DNA from: DAHUXT01 sp036378295
Lineage (GTDB): Bacteria > Chloroflexota > Ktedonobacteria > Ktedonobacterales > JADMIN01
Direction: 5' to 3'
Assembly: GCA_036378295.1 (NCBI GenBank)
Contig: DASUWS010000251.1
Coordinates: 1 to 10,184 of the forward strand
DNA: 10,184 nucleotides
The notes under the pieces are model-generated. The model made no database searches. It saw only the letters and a list, made by a program, of their open reading frames with translations, and was not told where the DNA came from. Position numbers and translations under genes: made by a program. Shown one piece after another: positions 5,783-10,184 of the stretch. Positions within the stretch are counted from its first letter, which is position 1; each line of letters starts with the position of its first letter.

Positions 5783-6871
5783 TTGAGTTCACCGATGCCG
5801 CGCCACGTGTTCATCTCGTATTCGCGCGCCAATAGCGATTTTGTCGCGCGCCTCTCGCGTGATCTGGAAGCGCGGGGCATTGGGGTGTGGGTAGATGTCG
5901 AAGGCTTGCAGCCTGGTACTCCAAACTGGGAGAAGAGCATCCGCGAGGCCATTAGCCGGGCGTTTGCCATGATATTTGTCGCATCTCCTGATTCTGCTCA
6001 ATCTAACCCAGTTCATGGGGAGTTGAGCATCGCCAAAGATTCCAGCAAAACGATTATTCCGGTCTGGGCAATGGGAGATCAATGGTCAAGCTGCGCCCCC
6101 TTCGACATGATGCGAGCGCAGTATGTCGATCTCCGCGACAGCCAGTACGCAGCCAACCTCGATCAACTCATCGACGCCATCGAGCGGCAACGGCCACAAC
6201 ATATGCTCTTCGAGAGCAACATTCCCCCTCATGACTATCTCAGCATCCTTCCCCCTCAGGGCTATTTCCGAGTAGGGCTGGGAGACTTTGGGCAGCAGAA
6301 CGCTGTTGCATTCAAAGCCACGACATTCTCATCAATGAGCCAATTTCTGAATCTGCTCTACACCACGTATCTGCGAGGTGCTGTTGCTCCTCTGAGCTAT
6401 GGCAGCGAGTGGATTCTTGCCAGTGATGCCGGTCCCGACCAGCTATTTCTTGCGGTGCGTCGCCTCGGTATCCCTTTCTCCTGGTTTCTGCTGGCAGAAG
6501 ATCAGCGGAAGCAGCCGATTACCAAACTGGACAGCCATTGGGCCGACGGGTCACTGGAATCGTTCGGCCTACGGAATACGACAAGCTGGCAGGTGATGAG
6601 AATACCCGAGGTCATTTTTGGTATCGTCACGGATGACAGCCTGCTCGCGTCGGTATTTGAATCCATTACAGATAGCCGCTTCGGGAAGATCATCGAAGTG
6701 CTGATGACCGAGTATCAGCCGGAGGAGCGGTCTGAGACACATGCCAGGTGCCAGTACCGGTTTGTCTTCTCGCATGATGGTCGAGAGGGTAGAAGTCTGC
6801 GCTTTAGTGAAAAGATCCTGGTTGCTGTGATGAGAGACTACTACAAAGACTTTATTCCCAAGCCAGGCTAA
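5783..6871 (+). CDS. TIR-domain protein with an unassigned C-terminal domain
   Basis: A 362-residue soluble protein. The TIR domain spans about residues 6-135. It opens with HVFISYSRANSDFVARLSRD, followed by the BB-loop region GIGVWVDVEGLQPGTPNWEKSI and then MIFVASPDSAQSNPVHGEL. Glu80 in VHGEL matches the catalytic glutamate of NAD-cleaving TIR domains (compare WVHKEI in SARM1), and KTIIPVWAMG follows as expected. Bacterial TIR proteins often consume NAD or make NAD-derived signals in phage defence; some only bind partners. Residues 140-362 form a globular, mixed-composition domain I do not recognise, with no membrane helix. The TTG start at 5783 is chosen for its GGGAG at eight bases; ATG 5795 (Met5) is the alternative. 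The gene is visibly more A/T-rich than its neighbours (some 60-base lines are near 43% GC against about 70% in the hydro-lyase gene), suggesting transfer. No obvious effector partner is adjacent. Confidence 0.85.
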   Translation: MSSPMPRHVFISYSRANSDFVARLSRDLEARGIGVWVDVEGLQPGTPNWEKSIREAISRAFAMIFVASPDSAQSNPVHGELSIAKDSSKTIIPVWAMGDQWSSCAPFDMMRAQYVDLRDSQYAANLDQLIDAIERQRPQHMLFESNIPPHDYLSILPPQGYFRVGLGDFGQQNAVAFKATTFSSMSQFLNLLYTTYLRGAVAPLSYGSEWILASDAGPDQLFLAVRRLGIPFSWFLLAEDQRKQPITKLDSHWADGSLESFGLRNTTSWQVMRIPEVIFGIVTDDSLLASVFESITDSRFGKIIEVLMTEYQPEERSETHARCQYRFVFSHDGREGRSLRFSEKILVAVMRDYYKDFIPKPG

Positions 6872-6947
6872 CCAAGCTCAGCTCGTACCGCTTCACCCCG
6901 GCGGCCGTAGCCTAACCGTAGGGGACACGATTGCCTGCACAACATAT

Positions 6948-6999
6948 GTGATCACCAGACCAATCGGCGCAGATACCGGTACCGGGGCCTGGTGATCAC
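6948..6999. terminator. Strong inverted repeat between convergent genes; probable bidirectional terminator
   Basis: GTGATCACCAG (6948-6958) and CTGGTGATCAC (6989-6999) are a perfect 11-bp inverted repeat with a 30-base loop. Inside the loop lies a 10-bp palindrome, CCGGTACCGG (6976-6985), that can form its own hairpin. The plus-strand side is followed by GGGATTCTTTTG, a modest T-run. The position between the converging TIR and hydro-lyase genes favours termination. Each arm also contains the 8-bp palindrome GTGATCAC, so a protein-binding site is possible. Confidence 0.5.
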
Positions 7000-7060
7000 T
7001 GGGATTCTTTTGTCTGCTATCCTCACTGGCAGCGATACAAGCAATTGCGGGATACCCGCA

Positions 7061-9046
7061 CTATGCCGTGAGAACGGAGAAGACGTCTTTGCCGTGGCGC
7101 TGAACCGCCGCGACCAGACCACCCTCAGCCGTCAGCGCCTGAATCATCGGCGAGGGAGTCTGTGCCTGGAACTCGTGGCCACTGGCCAGATCGCGCACCA
7201 TGCCGCGCGCCAGGTCCACCTCTAGCTCCGCGCCCTCAGTGGCCAGCGTATAAAACGCAGGATCGGTCACGACGAGATAGGGCAACGCCTCGTTGACGAG
7301 GTTCCGCTTGTGGATGAAGGCATAGCTCCTGGCAATCACCGCCTGAATCCCGGCGCCTTGAAGCGCCCAGACGGCCATCTCGCGTGAGGAGCCGCTGCCC
7401 CAGCCTTCGCCCGCGACGATGATAGTCGCGCCCTCGCGCGCCCGCTGACGGAACTCCGGCCGGACGTAGTAGAACGCCTTGTCGCCTAGTTCATCCAGCT
7501 TCGTCAGGTGGCAGAACTCACCGGGAATGATTGCGTCGGTATCCACCGAATCGCCGAAGCGCTGTACCAGCCCGCGCACCACACGGCTGCTGGCGTGTGT
7601 CTCTTTGGGGCCTGTGGTCTGCGCCTCGACATGCATTTCCGGCTCGGAGACGGTAATCTCCGGGAGCTGGCGGGCCTCTTGGCGTCCGAGGATTCGCGCC
7701 AGCCGATCACGGTCCACCCGCTCCAACAGCGGGCGCGGATCAGTAACCGCCATGCCGAATGAGCTGGCGGCGACGGTTGCGGCACTTGCCAACCACGCCA
7801 GCGACCCCTCACCCATGCGGTTCTCGAAGTTGCGGTTCTGTGAGCTGAGCCAGACTTCGCCCTTGCCCGCCTTGCGGCTGGCGATTCCCAGACACATTGA
7901 GCAATTGGGCGGATCGACCGTGAATCCGGCGCGCCGGTAAACATCCCAGATGCCCGCCTGTTCCAGATTCTTCTGAATGAGCAGATCGCCCGGCACAGCG
8001 ATGCGACGGTCAGGAGCCGTCTCCTTGGGGGCCTGGCCGTCGGCCAGCGCAATCTCCAACACCAGCCCAGCCAGTGCCAATTCTTCCTCGGTCGTGGTGC
8101 AGGCGCCAATGAACGCGCCATCCAGCGGCTGGCCAACCAGATCGTCTACGGCGAAGACGTTATCGGGCGAGAAGGGCTTGGCAATCTGCGGCGCAAGCTG
8201 ATCGAGCTGGATGGGATACCGCGCGACGTAGGGGGCGTCCTCATCGGCGCGGAAGTAGAGCGCGCTATCGTTATAGCCGCGACGCCGGTGCGCCAGCCAG
8301 TCCGCGACGATCTCATCGGCCTCGAAGATGCCGTTCAGCCCGCCGAATTCGGCTGTCATGTTACAGATCGTGAAGCGCATATCGGTCGTGAAGCTGTGCG
8401 CCGCTGAGCCTCGGAACTCGACGCTACGCTCAAGAGCAACCGTATTGCGGCCCAACTCGCCGAGCGTCCGCAGAATAATGTCTTTACCGCCGATGCCGAA
8501 GCCAGGCGTACCCTCATATTCCACCGCGATGGCTTCAGGAACCTCGATCCACGTCTCACCCAGCACCATCGCCGCCGTCACGTCCGCGCCGCCAAGGCCA
8601 ATCGCGAATGCGCCCAGGCCGCCGTGCGAGCTGGTGTGCGAATCCGCGCCGATGACTACCTCGCCGGGCTGCAGCAGATTGCGATAGAAGCGTGTGTGCA
8701 TGATAGTCACGTTGGCGTCGTAGAAATGCTTGATGCCGCTTTCACGGGCAAAATCACGTGAGAGATTTGCCAGCTTGAGCGTGCGGGCATCGTTGGCAAG
8801 TGTTATCGGATCAACGGTGTGATCCAGGGCAAGATAAAACCGCTCCGGGTTGGCTATCTTTGGCCGTCCCAACAGCGTGTACGTCCGGTCCATGCCGTTC
8901 CATGCCAGCTCGCTGGCGATGGTCCAGTCCACGCGGATACGGAGCATATCACCAGTCTGCACCCACGGGCGCGGCAGCGTGACGGCGTGGTGTGCGAGAA
9001 TCTTCTGGGTTAGCGTCATTGGCTGGGAGTTCTGTCCGCCAGGCAT
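7061..9046 (-). CDS. Single-chain aconitase / 3-isopropylmalate dehydratase-type hydro-lyase
   Basis: A 661-residue [4Fe-4S] hydro-lyase joining both halves of the aconitase fold. The catalytic part (about 1-435) has LDHTVDP (Asp75, His76), GADSHTSSHGGLGAF (Asp135, His137), cluster cysteines Cys316, Cys382 and Cys385 (NCSMCLG), and the substrate arginines Arg405 and Arg410 in NRNFENR. After a linker, the swivel domain (about 487-660) has DTDAIIPGEF, the phosphate-loop-like GEGWGSGSSRE (Arg555) and ARSYAFIHKRNL, which look more like aconitase than LeuD. Length is near LeuC plus LeuD and shorter than bacterial AcnA (about 900). It likely moves a hydroxyl group in a hydroxy-tricarboxylate or isopropylmalate-like acid; the substrate is uncertain. 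The motif around the first cysteine is IGACTTTEEE instead of the usual SCTN. ATG 9046 has AGGAG nine bases upstream. Confidence 0.85.
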   Translation of the reverse strand: MPGGQNSQPMTLTQKILAHHAVTLPRPWVQTGDMLRIRVDWTIASELAWNGMDRTYTLLGRPKIANPERFYLALDHTVDPITLANDARTLKLANLSRDFARESGIKHFYDANVTIMHTRFYRNLLQPGEVVIGADSHTSSHGGLGAFAIGLGGADVTAAMVLGETWIEVPEAIAVEYEGTPGFGIGGKDIILRTLGELGRNTVALERSVEFRGSAAHSFTTDMRFTICNMTAEFGGLNGIFEADEIVADWLAHRRRGYNDSALYFRADEDAPYVARYPIQLDQLAPQIAKPFSPDNVFAVDDLVGQPLDGAFIGACTTTEEELALAGLVLEIALADGQAPKETAPDRRIAVPGDLLIQKNLEQAGIWDVYRRAGFTVDPPNCSMCLGIASRKAGKGEVWLSSQNRNFENRMGEGSLAWLASAATVAASSFGMAVTDPRPLLERVDRDRLARILGRQEARQLPEITVSEPEMHVEAQTTGPKETHASSRVVRGLVQRFGDSVDTDAIIPGEFCHLTKLDELGDKAFYYVRPEFRQRAREGATIIVAGEGWGSGSSREMAVWALQGAGIQAVIARSYAFIHKRNLVNEALPYLVVTDPAFYTLATEGAELEVDLARGMVRDLASGHEFQAQTPSPMIQALTAEGGLVAAVQRHGKDVFSVLTA

Positions 9047-9182
9047 CGCCTCGTACTCCTTTGTACTGTTGGAAAAGAGATCGCTATCTATTCTTGCGTG
9101 CTCTCACTAAAGGGTCTGGTGAATGAAGTATACCGCGCCTGGGAACACGGAGGATGGAGGCGGCAGAGAGGCAGTGCGCCAC

Positions 9183-9211
9183 TTGACTGTAGAACGTCCG
9201 TTCGCTAGAAT
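9183..9211 (+). promoter_or_regulatory. Sigma-70-type promoter of the VOC-family gene
   Basis: A -35 box TTGACT (9183-9188) and a -10 box TAGAAT (9206-9211) are separated by exactly 17 bases, each matching the consensus at five of six positions. Transcription would begin near 9218, giving a leader of about 16 bases that holds only the SD AAGGGAGG (9221-9228). This fixes the start at GTG 9234 and rules out the upstream ATG at 9123. Confidence 0.75.
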
Positions 9212-9227
9212 GGCACCGGAAAGGGAG

Positions 9228-9239
9228 GATCACGTGATC
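9228..9239. repeat. 12-bp perfect palindrome covering the VOC gene start codon
   Basis: GATCACGTGATC overlaps the last base of the SD and the GTG start codon at 9234. It lies about ten bases after the predicted transcription start, so a bound dimer could block transcription. In the RNA it could tie up the start codon. Confidence 0.5.
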
Positions 9240-9659
9240 GAGAACCGTTCGGTGCCATCAGCGACAGTCATTCCGGTGTTGAGCTATGAAGATGTGCGCC
9301 AGGCCAGCGACTGGCTCTGCGATGTTTTCGGGTTCCGCGAGCGTCTGCGGATTGGGAGCCATCGCGCCCAGCTCCTATTTGGCGAGAGTGCGGTCATCTT
9401 GACGGAGCGCGGCGCAGGTCAGGTATCCGCTACGTCCAACGCCACCCATTCGGTACACGTGCGGGTCGCGGACGTGCATGCTCACCATGAGCACGCGAAA
9501 CAACGCGGCGCGCGCATCCTGCACGCACCAGAAGACCACCCTTTCGGCGAGCGGCAGTACACCGCCGAAGACCTGGGCGGCCACATCTGGACGTTCTCGC
9601 AATCAATTGCCGACGTTGCCCCTGAGACGTGGGGCGGCACGCTGATAACCCCGCAGTAG
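9234..9659 (+). CDS. VOC superfamily (glyoxalase/bleomycin-resistance fold) protein
   Basis: A 141-residue protein with the two beta-alpha-beta-beta-beta modules of the vicinal oxygen chelate fold. Module one is about 11-60, with SDWLCDVFGFRERLR and then AQLLFGESAVILTERG. Module two is about 72-123, with HSVHVRVADVHAHHEHAKQR and then QYTAEDLGGHIWTFSQ. His75 and Glu58 are possible metal ligands, but the first strand has Pro14-Val15 where metal-using members often have histidine, so enzyme activity is uncertain. Close relatives include glyoxalase-like, dioxygenase-like and drug-binding proteins; the ligand cannot be read. GTG 9234 is chosen because GGAGG lies five bases before it and a strong promoter lies just upstream. 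It diverges from the hydro-lyase gene. Confidence 0.85.
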   Translation: MIENRSVPSATVIPVLSYEDVRQASDWLCDVFGFRERLRIGSHRAQLLFGESAVILTERGAGQVSATSNATHSVHVRVADVHAHHEHAKQRGARILHAPEDHPFGERQYTAEDLGGHIWTFSQSIADVAPETWGGTLITPQ

Positions 9660-9713
9660 GGCAGCAGAGCGCATTGGGGTGGCACGCGCGGGCTGAAGGC
9701 TTCCTCTACTCAA

Positions 9714-10091
9714 CTAGTGGGCACGGGCCTGCGCGTGGCGATTGCGCGAGCGGATGAGCGCTCGCCCGACGCGATGGGTATTGTGGATCACGTCAATTGT
9801 CTTGGCGATGCCACCGAGAACTGGTATCAGCGTCAGCAGACTCAGGAGAAAACCGAGACGATCCCGGTGGTAGAAGTCGCCTACCATATCGCGCACGGCG
9901 CAGATATCGCCCACCACCGGAGTATATGCCAGCGCTACCTGGGTGATTGCGCCCGCAAGGCCGAGGTCCAGTGCGAAATCGCCAAGCAGCGCTCCTCGAA
10001 GAATATCACGTATGAATCCGGTGATCCCTCCACGTCGCTGCCGAGGAGCCACCGAAGAATACGGCCGCATTGCAGAAACATCTCGACCCAT
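9714..10091 (-). CDS. Small hydrophobic protein with a pre-toxin-like motif
   Basis: A 125-residue protein with a basic N-terminus (Arg17-Arg20 cluster), a central hydrophobic part of about 30-102, and a basic, histidine/arginine-rich tail (MW about 14 kDa by length). The core reads TPVVGDICAVRDMVGDFYHR (57-76) followed by a hydrophobic stretch ending LIPVLGGIAKTID (88-100). This P-x-x-GD ... D-x-x-G ... LIP-x-x-GG pattern resembles the pre-toxin (PT-TG-like) segment before toxin domains in polymorphic toxins, but no toxin domain follows. It may be a small membrane protein. ATG 10091 is preferred over GTG 10097 because AAGGGA lies seven bases before it. A possible -10 box (TATAAA, minus strand) is at 10146-10141. 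It converges with the VOC gene with 54 bases between stops. Confidence 0.6.
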   Translation of the reverse strand: MGRDVSAMRPYSSVAPRQRRGGITGFIRDILRGALLGDFALDLGLAGAITQVALAYTPVVGDICAVRDMVGDFYHRDRLGFLLSLLTLIPVLGGIAKTIDVIHNTHRVGRALIRSRNRHAQARAH

Positions 10092-10184
10092 GTCCACATC
10101 CCTTCGTAACCCGTTAGCGTAGCAGACTATGTAGTGCCATTTTATAGCCTTCTACGCAAGAGATGCGCGGCGAGTTATGCAACG

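Noticed and set aside
7479..8687. Several plus- and minus-strand frames of 60-210 residues inside the hydro-lyase gene
   Set aside because: All overlap the aconitase-type frame, which has every expected cluster and active-site motif. They are reverse or shifted readings of GC-rich coding sequence.
9123..9233. Upstream extension of the VOC gene to ATG 9123
   Set aside because: The near-consensus promoter at 9183-9211 lies inside this stretch, and GTG 9234 has an ideal SD.
9717..10109. 130-residue plus-strand frame at the right end
   Set aside because: It mirrors the 125-residue minus-strand gene. The minus frame has a coherent hydrophobic pattern and an SD, while this one is a low-hydrophobicity mixture without a domain.

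Overview
The window is about 60% GC and densely coded, with eight recognisable protein genes and no rRNA, tRNA, CRISPR array or insertion sequence. The ECF sigma / anti-sigma pair, the stand-alone TIR protein, the hemolysin III protein and the mixed ATG/GTG/TTG starts with strong Shine-Dalgarno (SD) sequences suggest a free-living, Gram-positive-like soil bacterium. Chloroflexota (Ktedonobacteria-like) is my best guess, but this is inference from gene style and no marker gene is present.

Left block, minus strand, read right to left: hemolysin III/PAQR membrane protein (4530-3820), a divergent aldehyde dehydrogenase (3645-1894), an ECF sigma factor (1543-896) and its membrane anti-sigma factor (680 to the window edge, truncated). 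The last two should form a signalling pair: the zinc-finger anti-sigma protein would hold the sigma factor at the membrane until its outer domain senses a signal. The 350-base gap between the dehydrogenase and the sigma gene is non-coding and rich in inverted repeats, including a terminator-like hairpin.

Middle block, plus strand: a MauE/DoxX-like membrane protein with a Cys-x-Cys motif and an extra soluble C-terminal domain (4783-5637), then a TIR-domain protein (5783-6871) with an intact putative NADase glutamate and an unassigned C-terminal domain of about 220 residues. The TIR gene is more A/T-rich than its surroundings and starts at TTG behind a duplicated ribosome binding site. It is the most likely novel signalling or defence component here, although no partner gene is visible.

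Right block: a single-chain aconitase / isopropylmalate-isomerase-type hydro-lyase on the minus strand (9046-7061), facing the TIR gene across a strong inverted repeat. A small VOC/glyoxalase-fold protein (9234-9659, plus) diverges from it and has a near-consensus promoter and a GTG start inside a 12-bp palindrome. Last is a 125-residue hydrophobic protein (10091-9714, minus) resembling the hydrophobic pre-toxin motif seen in polymorphic toxins.

Apart from the sigma/anti-sigma pair the genes look like independent transcription units. The dehydrogenase, hydro-lyase and VOC protein are all metabolic enzymes, but the sequence does not place them in one pathway.
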